This document shows, piece by piece, positions 8,189-16,380 of a DNA stretch of 16,924 nt (position 1 is the first letter of the stretch; each line of letters begins with the position of its first letter). The notes under the pieces are model-generated. The model was given only the letters and a program-made list of their open reading frames with translations. It was not told the origin of the DNA and did no database searches. Location: positions 1-16,924 of the forward strand of contig PJAB01001134.1 in the NCBI GenBank assembly GCA_002887195.1, written 5' to 3'. The position numbers and the translations under genes were made by a program. The DNA is from Chrysochromulina parva. Its lineage: Eukaryota > Haptophyta > Prymnesiales > Chrysochromulinaceae.

Positions 8189-10189
8189 TCATGCGAGTTG
8201 CCCCGGCTCAGTCGAGTCCACGATGCCAAATGGCTTCGTGGAGGGCAGGATGCCACGCTGCTGTAGCTCCTCGACAAGCGTGGCTATGTTCAGATCCACC
8301 TCCTTCTCTGCCTCGGGGTTAGCCGATCGCAGGTCCTTCATGCGCACCTTGCCATTCGCAAACTCGTCGGGTGCGACAAAGATCGAACGACGCCCGTTGA
8401 CGCGGTCGGCGTAGTTGAACGCCTTGGCCACTTTTTTGGCGGGTTCGAGCAGCACGTCGACCGCATAGCCAGCTTGGCGCAGCTTGTTCGCGCACAGCAC
8501 CTGGCCCGCGCGCATCTCGGCGTTGAAGGCCATGATGACAAAGTCAATCTGCGGCACGAGCGTGGGCACTTGGTTCTTCTGCCTGAGCAGCTCCATGATG
8601 ACGCAGTCGCCGAAGCCAAAGCCGACTGCGGGCACCATCTGCGGCGAGAAGTAGGTGTCCGAGTAGAGCCGGTCGTACCGGCCGCCTCCGCAGATGGCAC
8701 GCAGCTCGCCCTTGCGATCGAAGCCCTCGAAGACGATACCCGTGTAGTACGCGAGCCCGCGCACGACGGACGCGTCAAAGAAGATCCAGTCACGGTAGCC
8801 ATAGGCCTCTGCGACCTCGAAGAGGGTGGCAAGCTCGTCGACGGCCTCCTTGCCATGCTCGCCCGTGAGCGCACGCAAGTCGTCGATGTTCTTCAGGCTG
8901 AGCGACGCGACGATCTTCTGCGCGGCCTCGGTAGGGAGACCGCACGCGACGCCTGTGTCCTTATCAGTCATCTGCTCGAGGAGCTCAACGGTCGCCTTGT
9001 CGCCAATCTTATCCAGTTTGTCGACGATGACAGCCACCTTGGTGAAGACCTCGTCAGGCACGCCGTAGAGCTTGAGGATGCACGAGAGCACCTTGCGGCT
9101 GTTGATCTTGATGCCCACGTCCTCGGACGTGACGCCCACTGACTGGAAGAACTGCGTGATCGCGGCGAGCAGCTCGACTTCGGCCGAGATGGACGGCTCG
9201 CCGATGATATCCATATTCCACTGGAAGTGCTCGCGCTTGCGCCCGCGCTGGACTGTCTCAAACCGCCAGCACTGCGGCACCGAGAACCACTTGACCGGCT
9301 TGAGGAAGCGGTCGCCGAGTGAGAGGATCATGCGAGCGAGCGTCGGCGTCATCTCCGGACGTAGCGTGACGCGCTTCCCATCTTTATCGACGAAGTTGTA
9401 CATCTGCTCGGTGATCTCTTCGCCCGCCTTGCGCTCGTACAGCTCGACCTTCTCGAGCACCGGCGCGTCGTACTCCTGGAAGGCGAAGAGGCGCGCCGTC
9501 TCGCGGAACCTCTCGAAGAGCCAGTTGCGCACGCGCATATCCTCGGGGAAAAAGTCGCGCGTGCCCGAGGGAGGCTCATAAAAGTCAGGATCCACGACGG
9601 GCGCGGCCGCCGCCTTACCGCCGCCCTTCTTCTCCGCCTTCTTGGCCTCCTTCTCCAGCTTCTTGAGCGCCGACTTGGAGAGTCCGCCAGCGACGCCACT
9701 CTCAGCCGACGTCTCGGCTGAGGATCCATCGGCCGGCGGGGCCGCCGAGGACGAAGACGGCCCCGCCGCGGCGGCGCCGAGCTCGCTGGGAGTAAACCAG
9801 ATCGCAAGCTCGCGCTTGGCCGCGGCCGCGTCAGCAGAGCACTCGAGCAGGTTGCATGACGCATCGAGAGCGAGCTCTCCGCGAATGCTACTCAGATCAG
9901 CCTTGAGCGGGTCGGCATCGCCGACGAGCAAGAGCGCGGCTGCGATGGCGCCCGGCGCCTCCCACGCGGTGGCGATCACAGCACCCTCCAGCAGGCGGCT
10001 CACTGCAGGCTCAAAAGCAGGTGTGCCCTCGAGTGGTGCGTACTGCGCCTCCGCGAGCTCCTTGGTCGGCTGCATCATCTTGCATGCGACGAGGACGAAT
10101 TGCTTGCGCTCGAAGCGCTCGGTGATCTTGAAGTTGAGACCTCGGCCGATGGCATCGGGCTTGAGGAGCACAAAGGTCCGCTCGGTCAT
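8189..10189 (-). CDS. Histidyl-tRNA synthetase with N-terminal inactive NDK-like domain
   Basis: Class II aminoacyl-tRNA synthetase charging tRNA-His, 666 residues. The ATG at 10189 is chosen because it opens exactly on the NDK fold (MTERTFVLLKPDAIGRG); the upstream extension begins only with GTG. Residues 1-137 resemble nucleoside diphosphate kinase: Lys10, Tyr50, Arg103 (IRGE), Asn113 and Glu127 are kept. The catalytic His of NIIHGSD is replaced by Glu116 (NLLECSAD), and the usual Arg88-equivalent is an Ala. A Ser/Ala linker follows, then a Lys-rich helix (LSKSALKKLEKEAKK, 170-184) like the tRNA-binding helices before other eukaryotic synthetases. The HisRS core starts at PPSGTRDFFPEDM (206-218). 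It carries LRPEMTPTLAR, motif 2 with Arg309 (CWRFETVQRG), the histidine-specific RGLAYYTG (Arg477) and motif 3 (GFGFG), then the anticodon-binding domain. The HisRS part looks fully functional. The NDK part is probably structural or regulatory. Confidence 0.92.
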   Translation of the reverse strand: MTERTFVLLKPDAIGRGLNFKITERFERKQFVLVACKMMQPTKELAEAQYAPLEGTPAFEPAVSRLLEGAVIATAWEAPGAIAAALLLVGDADPLKADLSSIRGELALDASCNLLECSADAAAAKRELAIWFTPSELGAAAAGPSSSSAAPPADGSSAETSAESGVAGGLSKSALKKLEKEAKKAEKKGGGKAAAAPVVDPDFYEPPSGTRDFFPEDMRVRNWLFERFRETARLFAFQEYDAPVLEKVELYERKAGEEITEQMYNFVDKDGKRVTLRPEMTPTLARMILSLGDRFLKPVKWFSVPQCWRFETVQRGRKREHFQWNMDIIGEPSISAEVELLAAITQFFQSVGVTSEDVGIKINSRKVLSCILKLYGVPDEVFTKVAVIVDKLDKIGDKATVELLEQMTDKDTGVACGLPTEAAQKIVASLSLKNIDDLRALTGEHGKEAVDELATLFEVAEAYGYRDWIFFDASVVRGLAYYTGIVFEGFDRKGELRAICGGGRYDRLYSDTYFSPQMVPAVGFGFGDCVIMELLRQKNQVPTLVPQIDFVIMAFNAEMRAGQVLCANKLRQAGYAVDVLLEPAKKVAKAFNYADRVNGRRSIFVAPDEFANGKVRMKDLRSANPEAEKEVDLNIATLVEELQQRGILPSTKPFGIVDSTEPGQLA

Positions 10190-10577
10190 TTGAGGTCGTG
10201 CCTCCTCTTCCTGACTCCGTGCAGGCGTCCCAAGCTCGTGCCTCGCGTCGGGGTGCGCACACTCGTATCTTGCCACGCGCCGCGCCTCGGTTCACAGCCG
10301 CATGGCTCGAGAACTGATCAGAAAAGATGAAAACCTTTGCACACCGCTCCCCAAGACCACCTCTTACGAAGGATTCAATTACGGCTCGCCGTCTTCAAGA
10401 TTCTTTCCAAATTTCATTTTCGAAACATGTTTTTTTGCTTTTTACGGACATCGCCGCGGCGAGAGGCGACAGCGTCCCCCTCGGTGCCACTGTCCACGAG
10501 ACCCGCCGTCGACAACAGCTTTCCTGAACTTATCTCGCTGCCTTCTACTTGATATCCACGGTCTCCGTCCGTTACGG
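10190..10577. promoter_or_regulatory. Divergent intergenic region between the HisRS and EF-hand genes
   Basis: These 388 bases separate two start codons pointing away from each other and must hold both promoters and 5' leaders. A T-rich patch at 10397-10444 (ending tgtttttttgctttttacgg) stands out from the GC-rich surroundings. An ATG at 10302 is in frame with the EF-hand gene, but the 92 residues it would add look like translated leader DNA (Phe-, Arg- and Pro-rich, no domain). No specific element can be assigned. Confidence 0.4.
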
Positions 10578-12584
10578 ATGGCCGAGCTGGAGCAATGCAA
10601 GATCTGGCTGGAAAGGAATGGCCTTGAGCTTGTGGACGTCGTTTCTGTCTCACGGCAACAAGGAGTGCACGTAAAAGTGCGGCGCAAGGATGGCACCTCA
10701 CCGCCGCCACTGCTCAAATCGCAGCTGGTTTCGTCACAATCGCCAAAGAGCACTGCCAGAAGCGAAAAGAAGTCGACGAGGAGAAAGACCCCAAAGAAGA
10801 AGGCAGCATCCTCCATTTTGGCAGTGGATGAGCTCTCTCCGCAGCAGGAGGAGGGCGTCTTTGGCTCTGAAGGTGAGGTCCTCGAACCATCAACAGGGAC
10901 TTTGTCGTCGATCTTGAATGATGCGAGTGCCTCCGTGCGGGTGGCGGCGGATTCGGCTACGCGTCGGCCGCAAGTGGAAGAAGGTGAGACCCTCGAGCCA
11001 CGAACAGTGACGAGCAGCTCGCCTGCTGATGAATATCTGGAGAGTGATACTTTCTCAGACAAGCTGCAGCCCGCCTCAAAGTACGAGGCGCTTGCAAAAG
11101 AGATCCGCGAGAAGCATGCCAAAGAGGATGCCGAGATCGCCGCGCAGTGGGGCACCTGCAAGATGATGGTAGGCATGGAGCTCATTAAGAAGAAGTGCAA
11201 AGCACCGCAGCTGGTGCTCGATTGGGACAAGAAGGGCAAAGGTGTGGTGAGCAAGGTGGAGTTCCGGCAGGGCATCAAGGAAAGTTTGACCGTCAAGACG
11301 GACATGAAGTCGCTCGACGCACTCTTTGACTCCTTTGACCAAGATGGTGGAGGTACCCTGGACGCCAATGAGCTGAAGGATGCACTGAGTCAGATTAAGC
11401 ACGATTGCGAGCAGCTCAAGTTGCGCGAGGCGAGCAAGCTCGAGAGGCAGCCAGCCGACAAGCATCATATCAGCCGACTGGAGCAGATTGCGGCCGCTAC
11501 CCGAAAGGCGAACATGGCTCTGCGAGCTTTGGAGAGTGAAGCCTCGGTTCAAGACAATGTGCTCGAGCGGGAGCGGCGCAAGTGGGCGGCGGCAGAGCTC
11601 GAGCAAGCCGCTGCCGACCTTCAGGGTGCGTTGGCGGCGGAGGAGGCAGCAAACAGGAAGCTTGAGGATGAGGCTAGAGCAGCCGTGGAGGCTGCAAAGC
11701 GCGAGCAAGAGCGGCTTGAAGATGAGGCTCGGAGGGCGGCGGAGGCGGAGGCTGCGAGGAAGGCGGAGGCTGAGAGGAAGCGCGCCATAGAAGATGCGGT
11801 CACGCTCGATTCGTCGGATTCGCTGGCAGAGAGGATCCGGGCCCTCAAAAATGAAATCAAAGCCCTTGAGCCGGTGAGCAATCCGCCAACGGCCGAGCAG
11901 CAACTTAGCGCGAGCCTTGCTCAGAAAAAGTTGCAGCCCAAGGATCTCGTCAAGGAATGGGACAAGAAGCATACGGGCGAGGTGAACAAGTTGGACTTTC
12001 GGCGGGGCGTACGCGCGCTTGGCGTCAAGTCCGAAGACAAGGATATTGATAACCTATTTGCGAGCCTGGATGAGGATGGTGGAGGCACGCTCACTGCCGA
12101 AGAGCTCAAGAACGCGCTTAAGGGGATGCAGAATGCGGCCGTGGAGGGCATTGAGGAAGCGGAATATCGTGCAGCCCGGCAGCTGCGAATCAAATCGTTC
12201 GTATCGAAGCTGGAGTCTTTGGTGCCGCTCACGAAGATGGCGGAGGAGGCGATCGCCAAGCACGCTAAGTTGAAGAAGACCAAGTCCAACGAGGCGGAAG
12301 TTGAAGCCGCCTACGCAGTTGCTGCTGCCCAGAAGCGAAACGCTGTCGTGGTCCAAATCGAAGTCGCCCAGAACCTAGAGGTCTTGAACCATTTGAACGA
12401 GGCGGCCGCCTTGCAGCTGTTGAATGCCAAGACCATGCGAGCAGACGCCGACGGGAAAGAGAAGGCCAAGATCGCCGAGCGGAAGCGGAAGCAAGAGGAG
12501 GAGGAGAAGCGCAAGAAGGCTGCACAAATAGCTCGTCTCGAGAGCAAGCGACAACCTGCCGAGGCCAAGATGGTCCCTCCTTGA
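10578..12584 (+). CDS. EF-hand calcium-binding coiled-coil protein with duplicated EF-hand pairs
   Basis: Probable calcium sensor or scaffold of 668 residues from the ATG at 10578; a start at 10302 would give 760. There are two EF-hand pairs. In pair 1 the loop at 217-228 (DKKGKGVVSKVE) is degenerate, with Lys at positions 3 and 5, while the loop at 254-265 (DQDGGGTLDANE) is canonical. In pair 2 the loop at 462-473 (DKKHTGEVNKLD) is degenerate and the loop at 498-509 (DEDGGGTLTAEE) is canonical. Each pair follows an L-x-x-[DE]-WDKK start and is trailed by a helical tail, so the whole unit arose by internal duplication. Long charged coiled coils lie at about 330-408 (EERA/KLEDEARAA type) and from about 580 to the Lys/Glu-rich C-terminus. 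The first 110 residues are a small unrecognised module plus a Lys/Ser-rich linker. No signal peptide or membrane segment is seen. A cytoskeletal or basal-body role would be a guess. Confidence 0.85.
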   Translation: MAELEQCKIWLERNGLELVDVVSVSRQQGVHVKVRRKDGTSPPPLLKSQLVSSQSPKSTARSEKKSTRRKTPKKKAASSILAVDELSPQQEEGVFGSEGEVLEPSTGTLSSILNDASASVRVAADSATRRPQVEEGETLEPRTVTSSSPADEYLESDTFSDKLQPASKYEALAKEIREKHAKEDAEIAAQWGTCKMMVGMELIKKKCKAPQLVLDWDKKGKGVVSKVEFRQGIKESLTVKTDMKSLDALFDSFDQDGGGTLDANELKDALSQIKHDCEQLKLREASKLERQPADKHHISRLEQIAAATRKANMALRALESEASVQDNVLERERRKWAAAELEQAAADLQGALAAEEAANRKLEDEARAAVEAAKREQERLEDEARRAAEAEAARKAEAERKRAIEDAVTLDSSDSLAERIRALKNEIKALEPVSNPPTAEQQLSASLAQKKLQPKDLVKEWDKKHTGEVNKLDFRRGVRALGVKSEDKDIDNLFASLDEDGGGTLTAEELKNALKGMQNAAVEGIEEAEYRAARQLRIKSFVSKLESLVPLTKMAEEAIAKHAKLKKTKSNEAEVEAAYAVAAAQKRNAVVVQIEVAQNLEVLNHLNEAAALQLLNAKTMRADADGKEKAKIAERKRKQEEEEKRKKAAQIARLESKRQPAEAKMVPP

Positions 12585-13289
12585 CGACGCCCGTTGAGAG
12601 AGATGGACTCAGGTTGTAGTTTGACGGATTGACGGATTGACGGATTGGAGGGCCTCCGACGCTACGGGATGCTCTGAGCGGTCTCGATCCTCGTTCTTGG
12701 CCGTCCGATGCTTCCGATGTTACGGTGGCTGAGCGAGCCGACGAGCTCGTCGCTGGGATCTTGCATCTTTGCAATTGGCTCCTGGCGATGTGGTCGAGGA
12801 GGAGGTAGCGTGCTCGAGGACTCTTCACCAAGTGCCAGCACGGACGAGCCGCCAGTGCGGTGCTCATCGCAGCCGGAGCTCGTGTGGTCCTGTACCCGCG
12901 ACGAAACGCATAGGAATTCGTTTGGGTTTGGGTGGTGTTGATACCTTCTGCCTGAATATACGGGTGTTGGGGTATCCTAACAACACAAACCGTTTCGTTT
13001 GAAATATCCGCTATTGCACGCCTTCACGCTTCGGCCGCGTTCGCGTTTTGCCCGCCGTGGCCGGGCCGGCGGCCGGACGATCCCGGATCCGATGCCCTGC
13101 GGGTCCGTGATCAGTCTTCCGTTACCGTTCGCGGATCGCATCGTATTCACGGGCGATTCCTGCCAGATCGGATGCGAATTCGACGGCGGCGCCCACGCGC
13201 GCGGATCGTCGGACGGCCAGCACACAGGACCGCACCGACTCTGTGTCGCACGTCAATGTGCTATGTGATCACTGCGATCCCCGGTGAAG
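12585..13289. other. Convergent spacer between the EF-hand and DUF229 genes
   Basis: Both genes end into this 705-base stretch. No credible frame is seen on either strand. Bases 13015-13230 are strongly CpG-rich (gcgttcgcg, ggccgggccggcggccgg) and carry no recognisable coding pattern. The tandem repeat at 12621-12647 is listed separately. Confidence 0.5.
12621..12647 (+). repeat. 8-bp tandem repeat after the EF-hand gene
   Basis: The unit ttgacgga is repeated three times without error from 12621 to 12644, followed by a partial ttg. It starts 36 bases after the stop codon, so it lies in the 3' untranslated region or just past it. Confidence 0.65.
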
Positions 13290-15356
13290 TCAACCAATAC
13301 CTTGCTCGCCTCTACAAGAGCAGTACACGTCTGGGATGCCCGCCTCGCCGCACGTGCGCCCTGGCGGCACCTCGTTGAAGAGGGAGGGCCGGCCGCTGTG
13401 CTCGGGAGGTGCGTCCGGGAAGACAGCGAGCGCCTGCATCGTTTTGTAGAGCTCGTGGACGGTGACGAGCCGCTGCTGGTTGAGAGTGAGTGCTGCTAGC
13501 CACTCGGGCCTCTCACGCAGGAGCCAGTCAGGCGCGAGCACGTACAAAAAGGGCAGTTGATGCTCCGAGGCTCCAATCTCGTACTCCGTGTACCAGATGC
13601 CGTGCGTGCCGTGGTCGGAGAGTAAGATCATCACCGTGTCGCGCAGCACACTCGAGGCCATGCGGAGCAGCAATGCCGCCAGATCAGCGTCGAGAGAGGG
13701 AAGCCGCAGCATAAAGTGCTCGTGAGCGACCATCGTGTTGACGGCGGCCCACCGGCGCGGCGCGTCCGCGTAGGTCGACCAAAACTCCTCAAGGTAGCCG
13801 ATGAGTACCTGGTGGAGCGAGCGGCCACCGCCGACGCACTGGCGTCGCCCAGGGTTGAGGAAGCCCTTTTGGGCCCAGCAGCATGGCTTGATGTGTTGGG
13901 AGCAAAAGAGTTTCCACCACTGGTGGTCGGGCAACTCTTCGAGCCGGACCGCGTGAGCGCCCTTGTACACCGCGTTCACGGTCGATGTGACCGACGAACA
14001 CTGGTCATGGATCTCCTCGGCCATCATCGTGACTGCACCTGCGTTTTTGAACATCTCCCAGACGCACGCCTCGCCGCGTAGCCCCGACAGCTTCTCGGGC
14101 GCGGCGTCGCAGAAGAAGGGCAGCTGGTTGGGCATCGAGTTGAACCCGACCACATTGTAACGCTCGAAATCGAAGACATGCACGCGCCCATCGCCTTCCG
14201 CCAACGGCGGGGGTGGTGGCAGCGGCGTCTCGAGTGTGGACGGATCCGGTGGGCCCTCAGCCGCCGCGGCCCTGGCCTTGGCCTTCGCGGCAGCTTCGGC
14301 GGCGACGGCCGCGGCCGCATGCTCACCGTATTTTTGGATCGCCTCGAGGGCCGCGAGCGTGAGAGGCATCGAGCGGCGAAAGTGCGCACGTGACGTCGCA
14401 TCGATCATAAAGATGAGCAGCGACGGGCGGCGCACGCCGAAGAACCTCGTGGGCACAGCGTCCTTGGCTCGCTTCACGAGCTCTGGCCGTCGGCGCGGGT
14501 GCGAGAGCAGCTGCATCTCGTCGCCGCAGAAGGCGAGGACGCTCTCCTCGTCCACACGCACCGGCCCGTTGTACTCGTGCAGCGTCGACTCGCTCTCGAC
14601 GGCATAGCGAGCGCCCTCGGGGTCCGCGCACTCGATGCGGAGCACACGGTCGCCTTCGAGGGACGCAAAGCGCTCGCCGCTGCACTCGCGGTGGTCGTCG
14701 TCGTAGATACCCTCGAATTCCTTGCTCGCAATCACACTCTCGTACCGGTGTGCAATGGTGTTCAGCGTGCTGAGCGAAATGCGTGACCGCGCCGACAGCT
14801 CTAAGAGCGCCTCCTCACGCTCGACATCGTCCGTCTGTGGCGAGGCTGCCCGGTGCAGCAGCGACCAGTCCCACTCGGGAATGGTGGACGGGCAACCGTC
14901 GGTGGAGGGCATTGCGAGAGCGACATCGTGCCGCAGTCGCTCGCCTGGTCCACCGCGAGAGTGCCATTCGGGCTGTTCGTCGGCTGCGGCGGCAGGCGTC
15001 ACCGCGTGGGCATCCGTGGCAGTCGATTTGCGTGCAGGCTGCCAAAGCTGCGCACGCCGCTCATAGTCTTGCTCGCGTTGCGCCTCGAGCTCACGCTGGA
15101 GTGCACGCAAGCGTACCAGCCGCGTATCCTCTGCGCGTTCGCCCACCTTTAGCTGCAATGCGAGTGCCGGCCGCTTAGCCAAAGCCACGTGCCGTCGCAA
15201 GTCGAGCCTTTTCATGCGGAGGCGCGAAGCAGCCGCTGCGGTTCGGAGACGCGACGTCTCGCCGAGCAGCGCACGCCGGCGGAGAACCGCCCACACGAGC
15301 AGGATGACGCTGAGCAGGATGGACGCCAGTGCCGCGTAACGTTGATGCCCCGCCAT
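13290..15356 (-). CDS. DUF229 family membrane protein, sulfatase/alkaline-phosphatase superfamily
   Basis: A 688-residue type II membrane protein. The ATG at 15356 starts a short N-tail, a membrane helix at about 8-26 (AALASILLSVILLVWAVL) and an Arg-rich juxtamembrane helix. The body follows the DUF229 order. First is LLIFMIDATSR, with Asp319 as a metal ligand and Thr321 or Ser322 as the nucleophile-type residue. Next come the P-L-T-L-A-A-L-E helix, VVGFNSMPNQLPFFC, a GAVTMMAEE strand, ECVGGG-like (QCVGGGRSLHQVL) and HEHF. SDHGTHG (Asp581-His582) is the second metal site, and SEHQLPFLYVLAP closes the domain. Family knowledge places these proteins in the alkaline phosphatase superfamily, acting on sulfate or phosphate groups, often facing the Golgi lumen. 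The substrate is unknown. An Ala/Lys and poly-Pro insert near 340-380 (AAAAVAAEAAAKAKARAAAA) interrupts the usual spacing. The C-terminus (CSCRGEQGIG) is followed by a GTATTG-like donor overlap, so a small 3' exon cannot be excluded. Confidence 0.85.
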   Translation of the reverse strand: MAGHQRYAALASILLSVILLVWAVLRRRALLGETSRLRTAAAASRLRMKRLDLRRHVALAKRPALALQLKVGERAEDTRLVRLRALQRELEAQREQDYERRAQLWQPARKSTATDAHAVTPAAAADEQPEWHSRGGPGERLRHDVALAMPSTDGCPSTIPEWDWSLLHRAASPQTDDVEREEALLELSARSRISLSTLNTIAHRYESVIASKEFEGIYDDDHRECSGERFASLEGDRVLRIECADPEGARYAVESESTLHEYNGPVRVDEESVLAFCGDEMQLLSHPRRRPELVKRAKDAVPTRFFGVRRPSLLIFMIDATSRAHFRRSMPLTLAALEAIQKYGEHAAAAVAAEAAAKAKARAAAAEGPPDPSTLETPLPPPPPLAEGDGRVHVFDFERYNVVGFNSMPNQLPFFCDAAPEKLSGLRGEACVWEMFKNAGAVTMMAEEIHDQCSSVTSTVNAVYKGAHAVRLEELPDHQWWKLFCSQHIKPCCWAQKGFLNPGRRQCVGGGRSLHQVLIGYLEEFWSTYADAPRRWAAVNTMVAHEHFMLRLPSLDADLAALLLRMASSVLRDTVMILLSDHGTHGIWYTEYEIGASEHQLPFLYVLAPDWLLRERPEWLAALTLNQQRLVTVHELYKTMQALAVFPDAPPEHSGRPSLFNEVPPGRTCGEAGIPDVYCSCRGEQGIG

Positions 15357-16265
15357 GTATGTCCTTACAGGGCGCCCTACAAATTGTGAACCATGGCTGT
15401 GAATGGGGGCACCCGACTCCCATCTCGCGGTCCTCCCCCGTCCCCCCGGGCCTTCCTACACATGTAGCGCACCACCGTGCGCCCGGGTACAATGTAGTTG
15501 ACGGCCTCTTGGGAGGTGACGGGGTTGAATATCAAGTAATCAAGTTGCCTCGCGCGAGCGCGCGCGGGTTTTCAGAATTTCCGCCCGCCGCTGGCGCGAC
15601 AACGTTGGCGATATTGACTGTGAATCACTACATTTAGGCCCTGAAATTGATGCCACTCACCTTCACTATTGACTGCGACATACATGTATGTACCGAGCTA
15701 CATGTACCGACTACTACGATGACACACTAGCCACAATTGCACAATACCTGGCCACAATCGACAATGACAATAAAGCAACTGTCTCGCTCCCTTATTCGCC
15801 CGCTCTCTCGACTGTATGGCCGGGATCCATAGCGAACTCGAGCCTGAAGTGAAGATATCCTTGACCGAAAGCTGGATTGTAGCCTCACACCACCCAGGTG
15901 ACGGTGCGGTGAGCAATGTGCAAAACCCCACACACGCACTCACGACTCAGCGCGGCGCTTAACGCGGCGCGCGGCGCGCAGTCAAGCGCGCAGTGCGGCT
16001 GGGCTGTGGGGGGCTGGGGCCGAAGATGGCGAGACAGTCTGAAAGGTCAGGCACTGTCTGTAGAGTCCTGCACCTAGGTGTGACCGGGGGCCATATGCAC
16101 CTTATTCCATGCTTATCCGGTACATCACTGTACTGCGTGTGCCTGGGTGCTGGGAGGCAAGTGCCGGAAGTGGAGCGGTGTGTGGCAAATTTCGAAAAAT
16201 TTCGGCGCCTGCGGCGCTTCTGGCAAATTTTTCTCTAAATTTCGCGAAACTCTGATACACCCCAA
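15357..16265. other. Upstream spacer of the DUF229 gene, no gene seen
   Basis: The left part must carry the promoter of the minus-strand DUF229 gene. I see no credible coding frame. Notable items are a CG-alternating run near 15550-15565, a perfect 14-bp palindrome acatacatgtatgt at 15678-15691 with another acatgtac close by, a GCGC-rich patch near 15951-15990, and the repeat at 16183-16249 listed next. Confidence 0.45.
16183..16249 (+). repeat. Imperfect direct repeat with tggcaaattt units
   Basis: The string tggcaaattt occurs at 16183-16192 and again at 16221-16230. Each copy is followed a few bases later by an aaatttcg string. Between them lies a GC-only segment (cggcgcctgcggcgc). AT-rich and GC-rich blocks alternate and lead directly into the inverted-repeat block at 16266, so the two may belong to one repetitive element. 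Confidence 0.4.
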
Positions 16266-16380
16266 ATCTTGCATGTATCTTGATGTGTCCCGTTCATATA
16301 CATCAAGATACATGCAAGATACGGGACACATCAAGATACATGCAAGATACATCGAGATACAACATCAAGATACATTTGTA
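16266..16380. repeat. Minisatellite-like block with 28-bp perfect inverted repeat
   Basis: Bases 16266-16293 (starting atcttgcatgtatcttgatg) are the exact reverse complement of 16321-16348 (starting acgggacacatcaagataca). The 27-base spacer carries a direct copy of 21 of these bases at 16300-16320, so the left arm can pair with either downstream copy. Further agataca units continue to about 16374. The structure would make a strong hairpin in DNA or RNA. It could be the end of a transposable element, a replication-slippage product or a structured RNA. No coding role is seen. Confidence 0.65.

Noticed and set aside
8474..9142. 222-codon plus-strand frame inside HisRS
   Set aside because: It is the antisense shadow of the strongly supported HisRS gene.
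10190..10276. 29-residue N-terminal extension of HisRS
   Set aside because: It begins at GTG, has no domain content, and the ATG at 10189 coincides with the expected NDK-domain start.
10442..11368. 308-codon minus-strand frame over the EF-hand gene
   Set aside because: It is a Ser-rich antisense shadow of a gene with four recognisable EF-hand loops.
16260..16380. CRISPR array
   Set aside because: The repeats are overlapping and partly inverted without regular unique spacers, and the context is eukaryotic.
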